Shown: positions 11,505 through 23,868, counted from the stretch's first letter. The stretch: DNA of 64,000 nt from Penicillium oxalicum (GCF_001723175.1 NC_064650.1:2604001-2668000), one strand, 5' to 3'. Numbers and translations: made by a program. Notes: generated by a model not told the origin, from the letters alone.

Positions 11505-13491
11505 ACAGGAGCTATATATACGCGAAGTAGAGGAAATAGACCTCTATATTAATATTAATAGGCGTCTATAAAATCTTTAAGTTATTCGACCTTCTACTAG
11601 ATAATACAAAATAGTACTAATATAGCTATAAGCCTCTTATATACTTAGATATTATATAATTAAATTAAGGATCGGTATATAGGAAGATAATCGAACCCTT
11701 ATATTCTAACGGATTAATCGTCTCTCCCTCCTATTTTCCCTCCTACTTTTTCCTACTTTTTTTTTCTACTTTTTTTCCTACTTTTTTTCCTTCCTGATTT
11801 TTATTAGGTTCTTCTCCCCTAATACTTCCCTATCTTTTTCTTTCTTTATTTTTTTTTCTAATTATTAGTAGACTGTCTTTCTTTCCTCTATAGTCGAGTA
11901 GCCTAGATAGTTATTATAATTAGGGATTTAGGATTACCTAACTAGTATACTAATAATATACGTTCCCTAAGTAAGTCTACTCTAACTAGTATACTACTAC
12001 TTTTTATTCTATATCTACGCGTAGAATTCTATTATTATCTTTTACTTTACGAACTTTACTTACGCTCGTATATTCACGAACTACTAGTAAGTTATAGTAA
12101 ACTCTATCCTATCTTAAAATATAATCTATAAATAATACTAATTATACGCGTCTATAAATATCCTAGGCTACGTAGTATTTATTTAGGCCTATTATAAAAG
12201 GAATAGCTATTTAATTATATATTAGACGCCTCTATCGCGGATATTAATCCTTATCCCGATAATATAAAGGATAAAGGAAGTCTAAAAATAGCGAGACTAG
12301 ATATATATTTCTACTATAACCTATAGATTCTTACCTATAAAGAGGAGCTACTCGTGATAGCCTTTTAATACGTCCTACTATAAGCGTCTATAGTTTCTTT
12401 AAGTCTAGGAGGTAGCGTAAACGATTAGCTAGTTTTAGGTCTTTAAGAAGGTATCCTCGTAATAGGTAGGTATCTTTTTACTACTCGGATATAGGAAAGA
12501 TATAGGGTATATACCTAGTAATTATAGCCGCTCTATAAGAGGTAAAGTAAGTATATAGAGTTATTACCTTCCCTAGAATCTTATTACTAATAACTACTAA
12601 CTATAGTTTTTTTTCCTCTTAAGCTTAACTATAATTCTAATATATTATAAAATCTCTTGCCTTACCTCTTTAACTATAGCTTTTAACGCTCGTCGTAGCT
12701 CTCTTTCTATAGTACTCTTTAAAGACTGACTAATTAGAATAGCAGACGAGATTATTAGCGTTCTTTAAAACTACCTATAAGATAAAGTTTATATAGTTAC
12801 GCTTAATCTCTATTATTATACTACCGAATTCGCTAATCTTATATAAGATATAATAATTAAGGTCTTTAAGTATATTTAGGATAACTAACTCTAGTAAGGG
12901 TATAAGACCGATAAGGAGGTATTCTAGTCTATTTAGAATATAGTAATTAAGGAGGAGCAGGCTCGCGAGTTACGATAGGTCGCTATCGACCGGATTAAAT
13001 ATTAAGTAATTAGTTAATAGGGTAAGCGCGAAGCAGAACTTTTCTTTACCCGGGTTAAAACTAAGGCTATAGTAGAATATATTAGTATATATCTTAGGAG
13101 TAATATTATATAGGATATATTTCGTCTTTATATTAATAACGAGATTATCTATTAATATACGTAATAGGTAGGGCCTACTCGTTACTAGAAAAAGGATCTA
13201 TATATTCTTCTAAGTAATATCTAGAAGATAAGTCTTACTATTTCTAAACGCTTAACTAACTATATATAAAGCTAATATAATAATTCCTTATAAGGCTTAT
13301 TAAGTAAGGCGTTTAACCCTATTAATATAAGAGCGCCTCGACGTAGCCTACCTCGGCCTTAACCTAGATAGGTTTTGTTATACTACGAATATCGGACAGA
13401 GCCTCTCTGCTACCGAGAGAGCTATCGCTACTCTTTTTAGCTAGTACGCGACAGATCGACTTACTATAGGTAGTATAATAGCCTCGAATAG
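11505..13491. other. RIP-degraded DNA, unidentified
   Basis: Starts with a T-rich tract (11,720-11,860). Both CpA and TpG are nearly absent. The 3' flank of the Copia insertion (11,505-11,575) continues a coding-like frame from before it (8,450-8,615), so the insertion sits inside an older decayed gene-like sequence I cannot name. No intact gene. Confidence 0.45.
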
Positions 13492-13590
13492 GACTAACCA
13501 GACTAACTAGACCGGCTAGACTAGCTAGACTAACTAGACTAACTAGACTAACTAGACTAGCTAGACTAATCAGACTAACTAGACTAGCTA
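13492..13590. repeat. 9-bp minisatellite, 11 units (GACTAACTA)
   Basis: Eleven consecutive 9-bp units with a few C/T and A/G variants (GACTAGCTA, GACCGGCTA, GACTAATCA) and no length variants. One frame reads as a Leu-Thr/Ala-Arg tripeptide repeat, so it may once have been coding, but the flanks are stop-rich. Confidence 0.85.
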
Positions 13591-15587
13591 GACTCTATCG
13601 GATAATAGTTCCGGTAGTAGTAGTAGTAATATATCTCCTTCGAATCGTCCGCTTATATAAAGTATAGCGGTACGGTTACGTAAATAGGCACGTTAACGAG
13701 AACTTAAAGAAGCCTAATAACGCGAAGGAGTATAGCGCGCTAATCTCGCTCTAGAATCGAATTAGGCTAACGACGTAGTAGATAATCTGTTATAAATCCT
13801 AGGGCACCCCTTACCTTATAGATATCTATTATAGGAGAGAGTAATTAATAATTACCTTTCGTTACCGTATTTTATTAGCTACCCTCTTAGCCTTCTTTAC
13901 CTATACTATATCGGGGCTATACTTTTACCTAATTATAACCTTACGACTACCTTTCTTTACTAGGCCTATATATTTAATCTCTGCTTAAAGCTCTATTTAG
14001 TTATAAGTTATATAGATCCGAATAAATAGGTAAGGCGTCTCGAGACTCTATATATAGACCTATATATTAGTAGGTCGATCGGGTAAATATAAGAGTAATA
14101 TCCCTTATAGTTCCTCCTAGATAGACTATCCGCGGCTATAGATTCTTACTAGTCTTATACGTTATATACGTATAATCGATAGCTAGCGAGGATATAAGTC
14201 CTAATAGTTACAGAATAATTAAGATATAGCTATCTTTCCTTTAATACTATCTAGGCGCGGCTTTATAGTATTAATATTATCTAGGATAGCTATATAATAG
14301 CCTATTACTTTACTATATTAGAGTAGCGTCGGTCGGGCGCTATTATTCTACCGACCTTCTAGTAGCTTTTTAAAGGGGATAATAGTACCTAATTATACAA
14401 AAGGATTCTTAATTATTTCCGTATATTCGACTAGTATTATAATAAGGATCCCTAAAGAGCTAGATAAGGCCTCGTACGAAACTACTAGTTCTTAGCTATC
14501 TAAGAGCTCGTTAGATAGTATCTATTAACCTATATAGCTTGCGTACTTCTTTGCCTAGATTATAAGTATTACCTAATCTCTATCCTATACTATATAAAAA
14601 TTATTTATCCTAGCGAATAGTTTCTAAAGTATTATTTCCTAATACCTCTTAATAGTACTCTTTCTTTAGAGAGCCGGAGCGCTATACTCTAGAGTACTAT
14701 TATTTTTAATCTAGAGGACTAAAATAATCGTATAGAGTATCTACTTAGTACGTACCGGATCCTACTAATATAGTTATATAATCTTCTAGCCTAAGAAGTC
14801 CCTACCGCCTAAATTAATAATAGCTTTCCTTCTTCGATATAGACGTAGTACAACGAAGCAAAGTATAGTCTCGCCTAGCGCTATCTTATAACGTAGCCTA
14901 GAGATACTATTATAACCTTATCTTTAATACCTACTAGCGAAATAACCCTAGCTACTCGTCCGCGAAAAGCTATTCCTATAAATCTAATCGGAATCTCTAA
15001 CTCTAGTAACCGTCTTAATAATTATTCTTTGCTAATAGTAGAAGAAGTCTTACGAAGTAATCACAATAGAATACCTCTAGTATATCTAGCTACTAGCGCT
15101 AGTAGTAATATATTTAGTACTCCTAAGGAGCCTTCCCTAATATAGAGTCTACTTCGTAGAATTTACTCTATCTCGGACGTACTTATTAGACGCGAGTTAT
15201 AGGAGTTACCTATAGTCTTATATAATCTAGATATCCTATTCTATCAGGACTAGATAGTTTTTACTTAGTTTATTAGGTCCTAGAGGGCACGAGCGAAATA
15301 TATACTTCTTAAGGCTCTTACGTACTAGGAAGCTATAGAGCTAAGGATATATAGGGAGTTCTTATACTTTAATTAGAAGAGGATAGGGCTATCGGAGGTA
15401 ATACTAGGGTTTATTAATCTAGCTACTAGCTAGACGAATAAGATTTAGCTAGAGCAGGACCGTAGTAATAGGGATAATCTTCCGCCTCTAGGTCTACCGT
15501 TTATACTATAGGAACTATAGGAACTATAGGGTATATAGGGCACCCCAGAGACGTAGGGCACCCTAGAAATATAGGCTACCTAAGACA
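13591..15587. other. RIP-degraded DNA, unidentified
   Basis: CpG-retaining, TpA-rich sequence with stop codons in all frames. No recognisable transposase, RT or cellular gene. Confidence 0.45.
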
Positions 15588-15770
15588 CCCTTAGCACCCA
15601 AGACACCCTTAGCACCTAAGACACCCTTAGTACCCAAGACACCCACAGCACCTAAGACACCTACGGCACCCAAGACACCTACAGCACCCAAGATACCTAA
15701 GACACCCACAGCACCTAAGACACCCACGGCACCTAAGACACCCACGGTACCTAAGACACCCACAGCACCT
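15588..15770. repeat. 18-bp minisatellite (AAGACACCCACAGCACCT)
   Basis: About ten units of 18 bp, each made of two related 9-mers. It is rich in CpA and lacks TpG, although the neighbouring DNA is strongly CpA-poor. Two minus-strand frames stay open through this array and the next, giving low-complexity Leu/Gly/Val-rich or Cys/Arg-rich peptides. I regard those frames as by-products of 9-bp periodicity. Confidence 0.85.
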
Positions 15771-15780
15771 AAAGTACCTA

Positions 15781-15918
15781 AGGCACATAGGGCACGCAGG
15801 GCACACAGGGCACGTAGGGCATATAGGGTACACAGGGTACATAGGGTACACAGGGTACATAGGGCACGCAGGGTACACAGGGCACGTAGGGCACGCAGGG
15901 CATATAGGGCATATATCG
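15781..15918. repeat. 9-bp minisatellite (ACAGGGYAC type)
   Basis: About fifteen 9-bp units of the type RYAGGGYAC directly follow the 18-bp array. The G-runs lie on the + strand, whereas the preceding array has C-runs on that strand. Units vary mainly by C/T at CpA and CpG positions. Confidence 0.85.
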
Positions 15919-16253
15919 TACCTAAGATTAGTAGAGGCCACAATCTTAGCAAAGATAGCACCCTTATTCCTTATCGCTACTACCGAGGACCCTAGCCCAA
16001 AATCGTCCCTTAGCACCCCGCTTAGTACCGGATCCTTACTAACCGCAGACCCTAGCAATATCGCAGAGCCTTTCCTCGTCCTAAGTCAACCTATCTTTAT
16101 AGAGTACTCTATAGCTCCGTTTTAGCACGCCTACGTTAACCTTATTAGTAGGGCCCTCCGCGTCGCTATTAGATTCTCGCTCATAGCAGACTTCTATATA
16201 TTAGGACCAGACCCTATAATAGGATCAAACTAGGCGACGAAGTTTAGCTTAGT
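15919..16253. other. Intergenic, strand-biased composition, no gene
   Basis: CpA is common and TpG essentially absent on the + strand, which separates this stretch from the symmetric RIP pattern upstream. No gene recognised. Confidence 0.45.
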
Positions 16254-16345
16254 AGTAGGGTTTATATTAGTAACAGGGTTTATATTAGTAGCAGGGTTTA
16301 TATTAGCAACAGGGTTCGAATTAGCAATAGGATTAGTATAAATAG
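16254..16345. repeat. 18-bp tandem repeat (GGGTTTATATTAGTARCA)
   Basis: Four to five units of 18 bp, with later units diverged (GGGTTCGAATTAGCAATA). It is the third short array in 900 bp with a period that is a multiple of 9. Confidence 0.75.
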
Positions 16346-16548
16346 CGGAGTTCGACTTAGATACATAATTAGACTTAGTAGTAGAATATATAATAGGTTA
16401 TAAATATTAAATTTTTATCCTTCAACTTTTTTTTTCTAATCTTAATTACTTTTATAAGGCCTAATACTATATAAGAAGAATTTTTCTTATTAGTAATAAA
16501 CCTCTTCAGAGTAACTTAGCTTAGTAGTATAAAATCTTATATCATAAA
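16346..16548. other. Spacer, no feature seen
   Basis: A/T-rich sequence with a T-run near 16,425. No gene or repeat recognised. Confidence 0.4.
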
Positions 16549-16681
16549 AAGCTCGCGAGTCGAGTCAGAAACTCGCGAGCCGGCCCTTCTGACTCGAACT
16601 CGCGAGTCCTTGGCTCGCGAGTCCTGCGAGCCGGTTCGCGAGTAGCGCGAGCCAAGGACTCGCGAGTAATTGCAAGGCCTA
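16549..16681 (+). mobile_element. GC-rich MITE-like element, truncated copy 4
   Basis: Right-hand end only. It begins inside the element at CTCGCGAGTCGAGTC, contains seven or so CTCGCGAG/ACTCGCGAG words, and ends at ...GCAAGGCCTA like copies 1 and 3. The conserved central segment and left terminal repeat are missing. It marks the sharp boundary from RIP-type DNA to the normal-composition island. Confidence 0.7.
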
Positions 16682-18138
16682 CTTGGAACCGTCATTAGAA
16701 CTGAGCGTCTCGTTAAGACCGCCAAGAACTTCATTCAAGGATTAAAGTTCCTCGTTCAAATCGCGTACGCGTTTAGGAAGGCCTTAGTAGCTCTGGACGG
16801 TGTAATAGAGACCGACGCTAGACTAAAAAGCGAAAGTTACCAGGGCCACTAGGCCAGAGGCTATGCCAATCGGTTCTGCCATACTGCTTGGTACGATAGG
16901 GATTGCCAGATCTGTTAGAGACTGTTACTTAGTTGTTCTCCCGGGACATAAAATAGTCCGCAACTTATATTGCTACGTTGGGCAAAGAATATAAGTTTCT
17001 CCAATGGGTGGAACGTGTAAGCGCCCGTCATTCTCCTATAACGAAGGGTGTGATCTTCGATGGGAAGGAGTTGTTGTGGGACCAGCGATCGAAGGTCCAA
17101 TCATAACCCACTCAATCTTCGGCGCGTCGCAGCCCCTCTCACCGCCCAGTCTTCGTTGGGTACTTCTTTCAAAGCCTCAAAGTTTCGGGCGAAGCTTCCC
17201 GCGACGGTCGCTATGATTAGCCCCTTGTCCCGTACGTGCCCTTGATCTTCGCCCGCCCAGCGGGAACAATATTTCCAAAATGGCATCAAGGTGTTTGCTA
17301 TTCGCGCGCGTCTCCGAGGCGCTTCCTTGTCGGAAAAGTGATATCCTGTATAGTTACTACGTCGAGGGTGTTGAGATCCTGGCGTTTGAGTTTAGGTTGT
17401 CATCTTGTCCCACCTAGTTGTGATATGACACAAAGTGTGTGTATATATCTATTTACAGTAACGGCTGTGGAATCCCGGATTGGGGCAAAGGTCGCCAGGG
17501 AGTGAACCCTGGGTGTCAACGGTCTATATTGTTGGGGTCTCCAAACGGAGATTAATGACGTGGTCGTTCACGAAAAGCGAAGGTCATAGGCCCGGAGGCC
17601 GATGGAGATGGACAGGAGAATCCATGCAGTCGGCCGATTGAGGAAACGAACCGAAAGGCGTCCATACTGTATCTGTTCGTGGAGTGCAAGCGCTCTCGTG
17701 TCTGGCGTTGAGCGTTCGGTCGAGTTCGGGTCGCCGAGGCAATCGAGTCCACAACCCCCGAGGATGGTAGGTTCACACGGAGCCCATAATGGATCCGCCA
17801 GGGTACAGCTGAGTTCGACAATCGGAGGATCTGACCTCGATAATCGGTATTTTATTTACCCTTTTAGGCTTAAGTTTCTTATGTTGTGGCCCCGTGCGCA
17901 ATACCTTGGCATTACGACCACCCTATAATTCTGTATTTTTCCCAGCATAGACATTGATTACTAGCGATATCGGAAGAATCGGGAAAAAAATTCCGGGTGG
18001 TCGCACAGTGACTAATAGACGTCTGCCAGATATCTAGGAGCTTTTGGCAGAAAAGTCAACCTTCTGCAAAAATTTATAATATGAATTCAGTGGTTAAGAA
18101 AATAAAGTAGATAATAGGTAGGTAGCCCTAGGACCAGA
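16682..18138. other. Island of ordinary composition, no gene named
   Basis: CpA and TpG are frequent and CpG normal, unlike both flanks. Open frames of 60-108 codons exist on both strands: 17,101-17,289 and 16,915-17,100 on minus lie end to end, and 17,602-17,928 on plus overlaps 17,552-17,821 on minus. None shows a domain, signal peptide or start context I trust, and they contradict each other. It may be an eroded single-copy gene or non-coding DNA. Confidence 0.4.
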
Positions 18139-18303
18139 TATCTGCCAGTTATCTAGGACTATTTCTTTGTCTTCGCGTTTACCAGAGCGGAGAATCCCGG
18201 ATTATAAGTCATTCGGCCGGTATCTGCCAGTTATCTGGGACTATTTCTTTGTCTTCGCGTTTGCCAGAGCGGAGGATCCCCGGATTATAAGTTATTCGGC
18301 CAG
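18139..18303. repeat. Tandem duplication, 82-83 bp x 2
   Basis: Two adjacent copies begin with TATCTGCCAGTTATCTRGGA at 18,139 and 18,221. The first 10 bases of a third unit follow at 18,304. The copies differ at a few C/T, A/G positions and one indel. Further TCTGCCAGATATC-like words occur at 18,022 and 18,304, suggesting a dispersed motif. Confidence 0.8.
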
Positions 18304-18474
18304 TATCTGCCAGATACCCCGCTTCTTCCGGTCTCGCTCGTAGTCGGATACTCTGGCAAGTCTTCAACATACTCAATCGCTGTAGTACTAAGCGGATTAC
18401 GATAAGACTTTGTCAAATACGTTGGACCAGGGAGGGGGGGAAGTAACTAGAATATTAAGGCATTGATTAGTTAA

Positions 18475-18669
18475 CTATAGGATATCTGTGGGACATCTGC
18501 AGGCTATCCGCGTGATATCTAGGAGATATTTGATTACTTGTAATTCTTCTGCCTCTTCCCTTTCCCGAATCAGACGATCAAAGTGTTCATCTAGAGTATC
18601 CATCTCGGAGGATTGCTCGGTCGCTTCAATAGCGTTGAATTTAGTATGGGGGATGTGAAAATGGAACAT
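18475..18669 (-). CDS. Small hypothetical ORF, 64 aa
   Basis: An open frame with an acidic, Glu/Arg-rich middle (DEHFDRLIREREEAEELQ, about residues 27-44) that would form an amphipathic helix or coiled coil. I recognise no family. It sits at the end of the normal-composition island, before a RIP-altered block, so it could be the tail of a truncated gene. A splice site after the helix is possible but not convincing. Low confidence that it is expressed. Confidence 0.25.
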   Translation of the reverse strand: MFHFHIPHTKFNAIEATEQSSEMDTLDEHFDRLIREREEAEELQVIKYLLDITRIACRCPTDIL

Positions 18670-18699
18670 TTCGACTCTGTTTTGTGTGTGTAATATAGG

Positions 18700-19079
18700 C
18701 GACGCTAAGCCTAGTTAAGAACCTGACATCGACACTCGGCTACCAAAAAGGCTTAGCGCGTTCTTGGCTATTATCGAGGTCAGCCGATTGTCGATACCAC
18801 TTATACACTCTGGATCCGCCACGCTAGCCGCCCGATAACCTAGCGGGGAAACGTTCTGGTCTGCGTACATTGTCGAGCTTATAGCTTTCGGTTCTCCCTA
18901 TCTCCTGAGCACCCAGACACTTTGCAGTATGGACAGGACTAGCCAAAATTGCCTTGCTAGTTATGGGTTAGTTGAGGTTGAGGTACATATATTGTCGGTT
19001 TCAGAATTTCGTTAGGAAACTATCGCTCTTGTTCCGTGGCTTAATGATCTTCGAGCTCCACCCTTTTTTAAGTTTAATT
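18700..19079. other. Transition zone, no gene recognised
   Basis: Composition shifts from ordinary to TpA-rich. CpA is still present, for example around 18,720-18,940. No domain or RNA gene recognised. Confidence 0.4.
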
Positions 19080-22000
19080 CCGTTCGCCTATCTAGTTTAT
19101 CGTATTAGCGGCAATCTTACGGGTAGCAGAAGGTAATTTTCTGGCTTATAGCGGGAGAATTTGATAAATCTCGCTGCTTTGGTAGAGATCTGCTACGCTC
19201 GGAATCGATATCCTTTGCTTCTTCGATTCTAAAAGAGAAGCATAACTCCTATTAGCAAGTTAGATAGCGGAGAATTTGAATATCTCGTGAAATGAAATAT
19301 AGTAGTACTAGGTAAGATGAATCTCTGATTATTAACTCTGGATGGATGAATTAGAGATATATCTACCCGTATTAGCGAACTCGAATAGTCTATAATATAT
19401 CAGATTTGCACTCGGAGGAAAAACTCTAGCCTTTTTGAATAGGCTACTCTTGTGTCTATTTCGTCGTTGCGCTATCGCTCGAGTACTCTAACTAGAGCTA
19501 TAGTATAATTAAATATCTATAACTAGGATTATCTTCTCTCTGCGCCCTAATATAATATTCTATGGTATAATATATACTTGTTCTTTTCTTAAACTTTTCT
19601 ATGTTAGGTAAGAACGGCCTTAAGCGTGAGTGTATTCTTATATAGTCTATATAACTATGTAAACTCCGTAAGCTAATTCTATTTGTATTATCTTATTCTA
19701 CGCTAACCTAATACTAGAGGGAAATAGCCTCTATATAAACGGAGACAAAGCTTCAAAAAGCGAGTAGACGATTTCTAGGTTTATCTACCTATTCTTAAAG
19801 GTGACCTTGGGCTATACTAGATACTGTCTCGGTGCTAAAAGCTTGCTAAACTTGAAGGGGAGTAGTCTGTTGAGACTCCGTGGCTATACACTTTTCCTAC
19901 TTTTGTATAGTCTGCCGGGTAAAAGCTTGAGGGAATTCGCTAGTTGTTAATAAGTAGACTGCGTGGAACTTAAGAAAGTTAAACCTACTTAGTGGTACCG
20001 TAAGAGTCTAAGGTAACCCGAAAGTATTAAGTTAATTATTCTGTTAGCAAATAGTGGCTATACTACTTATATATTTGAGTTAGTTAGCGGTATATCCTTA
20101 ATAAGGAGGCTCTAGGTAGTCTTAGACTTTTGCGGTACTACTATATCTTGACGTAGCGCGGATACTGTATATATGTCTTAGATTATATACTGGAACGGAC
20201 CGGCGATAAAGGGACTAGCGGTTATATACTGCTTATTATTGGCTATAGACCTATAATGAATAACTCGTATAGGTATGCGTCTACCCTGTGTATGTAATAA
20301 ATGAGGGGTCTTAGCTAATACGCTTAGAAGTCTGCTATTAGGTACCTTAAATTGGGTAAACTTTTAGAGTACCCTAGGTAATAGCTTATTTAAAGATAGA
20401 GCGCTCCCTGTCCTCCCTGCTCTCGCTTTATCGTGAATTTCGAAGTTAGTATAGCTAGGTAAAGATAGTACGTTGTTTGCCTACTATTCCTGGTACTACC
20501 TCTAGCGTAAGTATAGCGGCTTATCTCCCTACCCGATTAGTTCTCGAGGGTTTTCGGTACTAACTGGCTCTTGGATCTAAGTTATATAAGTATATACTTA
20601 GGGGCCTTTCTATGATCCCTTTCTTTGTCTCCTTAGTACTTATAATTTAGTAAGTAGGCTTTGATTTCTAAATAATATATTATAGTTTAATTACCCTTGT
20701 CCTGTTAATATCCTCTTCTATATTACCTGATATTAAGGGCTATAGAATATGGTATACCGGGCTAGCTTACCTAGAAGAGAAACTGTTAAGCTTCCGTGGC
20801 TAGCGAGCTCTATAGGTAAGGAATTTGGATATAGTAACGTCCTTTATATATCCTGAATCCGGTTTAGTGCTACTAAAGGATATTTCTAATAAGGAAGGGG
20901 CTCTTCTGAGTACTTAATATTAGAATCTACCTTGAGTTAGCCGCTATATATCTCTGATATTTCCTAGGTGTCTCTGAGAGAGCGGCCTAGTGTATTTTTC
21001 TTTGCTTACGATACCGAACTAGCTCCTATACTATCTAAATACTATACCTGAGATCACGGCTACGCTAACTTATCGGTCGACGACTAGAAGACTGAGATAG
21101 AACCCTCTATTATATATCCGGGGGAGAGATATATAAGTAGCCTATTATTAAGAAGGAGGCTTTTGAAAGCGATATAGCTATTTAGGACCGAATGAGAGCG
21201 GTATATCTTAATAAAAGTAGTCGATAGAAGAGATGGCTTCTATTCTTTAGGCTAATTACCGTGCGAGAAGTCGAGGTATACCTTTCTGTTCTATATATAG
21301 TAGCGGTTCGTCGCTGAGTATATAATATTAAGTTTTAATTTATAGGACTAAAAGACTGACGTAGACGATTTCCGATTTTCGGCCTAACGCCTCTTAATAA
21401 GGAAAAGGTTCGAGAGGAAGTAGATAATATTATTGTATTAGTACCGACTGATACGGAAATCGAATATAGAAATAGCTATATAGGGCTTTCTTATAGTATA
21501 AAATATCTAGCGTCGTTCGGGCTTGAATCTCCCTGTATTTTAGATCTGGTAGAGGAGGCTCGCCTGCGTAAAAGAAGGCTTGATATGCTCTTTATACTAA
21601 AGGATTGTGCGCGGAACCTGTAAAAGGCGAACGGCCTAAGAACCCTAGAAGGAATAGCTTAAGAGAGTTAGATTTATGAATTGGAGTATGTATTATGGCG
21701 CGTCTGTTAGTTACTACCCTAATATAAATTTTAGGCGCGAGGATTAAATTACTCTACTATAACGCGACTAGCCTTATACGCGAATAGATAAGCTAAAGGG
21801 GATAGAGATTTCTGTAGGATAGTAATTTGATTGTATAGTCTTAGAAGTTCCTATGCCTGCTACCTGGATATAGTTCTGTTTAGCCCTTATCTAGGTTACT
21901 GTTATAGCTTCGGAGGGAATAATAGATGATTGGGGTACTGTAATAGTATTTGGATAGCTTTTAGCGGTATCTATATCTCTTATTATGATATATACTAGAA

Positions 22001-22560
22001 ATTGAAACGAAATATCCTTGGATATAAAGAGTGGCTATTTAAGGCTGTGTTGTCTCGGAGTCAAGATTGACTCTAGTCCTCCTAAGTTGTATTATACTAA
22101 GAAACCTCTTCGTAAATTTCTGTCTAGATTATAAAACTTCTAAAGCTAGTGTGATTAAATAACTGAAATTGGTATTATCGGGACTAAAAGTACTGTACCT
22201 AGCTAATATAATAGGAAATTCTGGAGAGCTCGTGTTCTTACTAGTTTAAGATTGTCTAGGATAATCTTACTAAGGTTTCTTGACCTTTCTCGTCTAGATT
22301 TGGGTACTGTCTTAGATTATATATATCCGTCTAGAAAGCCTTAGTATTTTCGTGCGCCTCGCTATATACCTCTAATCGCTCCTAGAGTAACCCCTCTGTT
22401 CTATATCTATGTCTGTAGATCTAAAAGAGGCCGAAATATACTTATACTAAATAGGGAAGAAGGTAGCGTATTCCTAGCTAAGTATACTAATAACCTTTCC
22501 GTCTTGGACTATGACGTTACCTAAATTGAGTCGCAATAAGTAAGTATATAGGGTTCGCAC
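19080..22560. other. Strand-asymmetric RIP block, origin unknown
   Basis: On the + strand CpA is nearly absent while TpG stays common. In 20,401-20,640 I count about ten TG and no CA, and in 21,001-21,300 about eight TG and one CA. This is what RIP of C on one strand only would leave. No coding frame survives, and I cannot identify the original repeat or its partner copy within the window. Confidence 0.6.
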
Positions 22561-22841
22561 TTCGGTAGGCGCTTCTTCAAGTTCTCTAAAACTTGTTGAG
22601 GGAGGTGGCGAAGGTTAAGGGCGAAAGTGGATTCGCGTAATATATAGCCGTCCGTGGGGCACCGGCTAGGCACGGGCCGCCTATATTACGGCGGGGAAAG
22701 CACCTATTCTCTACTTTTGCTTATAGCACCTTCTCGATATTAAGGGCTAATAGAAAAGCCTTATGTGACTAATGACCTATGACGCGCGTAAAGCTATAGG
22801 CTTCCTCCCGCTACCCGCTTCTATCCCTCCCTAGTACCTGC
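22561..22841. other. Spacer with a GC-richer segment
   Basis: Around 22,600-22,690 the sequence is GC-richer and CpG-rich (for example GGGGCACCGGCTAGGC), then becomes C/T-rich approaching the minisatellite. No gene is recognised. It could be a former promoter-side region of the next gene. Confidence 0.35.
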
Positions 22842-23015
22842 TCCTACTGCTCCTACTACTCCTACTACTCCTACTACTCCTACTACTCCTACTACTCCTA
22901 CTACTCCTACTACTCCTACTACTCCTACTACTCCTACTACTCCTACTACTCCTACTACTCCTACTACTCCTACTACTCCTACTACTCCTACTACTCCTAC
23001 TACTCCTACTACTCC
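22842..23015. repeat. 9-bp minisatellite (CCTACTACT), about 19 units
   Basis: Near-perfect array; only the first unit varies (CCTACTGCT). It lacks stops in two minus-strand frames, creating artificial Gly-Val-Val and Ser-Ser-Arg ORFs. It lies at the border between the RIP-altered block and the gene island, about 200 bp upstream of the AAA-ATPase-like pseudogene start. Confidence 0.9.
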
Positions 23016-23704
23016 GATCATGCATCCAAATTCATGCAATACGCTTAGGGATTCATTTGTGAAATGATTTCAACGGACGAAGGGGTTGGCGACGATATAA
23101 ATGGGAACTACCTTTCAGGCCAGTGGAATTCGTTGTGGTCGTTCACATCAGCTTTGGGAAATCCCCGCTTCATCGTGTGTTCATCGTACCAACAAACCCT
23201 GTCGGCTGGAACAAGCAACATGGCGCCTGTTCAGAGAAGCCCAGATTTGCCTTCTGTTGAGCACCACGTGACATTGGAGACTTCCTCTCCTGGTCACCAA
23301 GGCCTGACGCCCCCGGATAGTCCAACAAAGGGAACGGCCACGTCTCAGGCTGTCTTGAAGGATCTGCAGTATCCCTTTGGTATGTTTCTTGGGAAGACGC
23401 TGCTCGAACTTACCAGCAGAGAGCCTCCAAATACTCCTGTCTCCCAGGACCAGTCCCTATCCAGCCCCGACATGGCTCGACTAAAGAAGTTGCTGATGAA
23501 GCTCACTCGCGATGAATGTGCTTCAGCTGAACTCTCTGTGGCAACCAAGCCTGCTCAATCTTGTCCAGCAAGCAATAAAAAGGAGGATGGCGCTCAGGTA
23601 GCAGATGGAATTGATCTCGGTAGCCCGATCTTTACTACCCCGGATGATTTCAAATCGTTCGAAAAGTGGGCCTCGATAGCCCAATTCAAGCCGGTCATGG
23701 AAAT

Positions 23705-23764
23705 GTATGAGCCACCAACTCCCCTTCTCATCCCTTCTTAGAAAACGACTAACATTGCGTGTAG
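23705..23764 (+). other. Intron 1 of the AAA-ATPase-like pseudogene
   Basis: 60 nt, GTATGA...GACTAAC...TGTAG. Splicing removes a stop and joins ...KPVMEI to GDKEVCKYK, matching the family's continuity. Confidence 0.75.
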
Positions 23765-23868
23765 CGGGGACAAGGAAGTATGCAAATACAAGATAGCAGA
23801 GCAGGTGGAGACCCATAGTGGTCTAGACGACTATGCTGGATATACATTCATTGTCCGTGAACGTTTTG

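Noticed and set aside
15588..15918. Direct repeats that could suggest a CRISPR array
   Set aside because: Units are contiguous 9/18-mers without spacers, in a eukaryotic, RIP-affected context.
15563..16058. Minus-strand frames of 132-143 codons rich in Leu/Gly or Cys/Pro
   Set aside because: They span two minisatellites with periods divisible by three; low-complexity translation with no support.
17552..17928. Overlapping frames of 89 (-) and 108 (+) codons in the normal-composition island
   Set aside because: They contradict each other, show no motif, and lack convincing starts or splice sites, so neither is called a gene.
22821..23039. Two minus-strand open frames of 64-72 codons made of Gly-Val-Val or Ser-Ser-Arg repeats
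   Set aside because: They exist only because a 9-bp array has no stop in those frames; no unique sequence of coding character flanks them.
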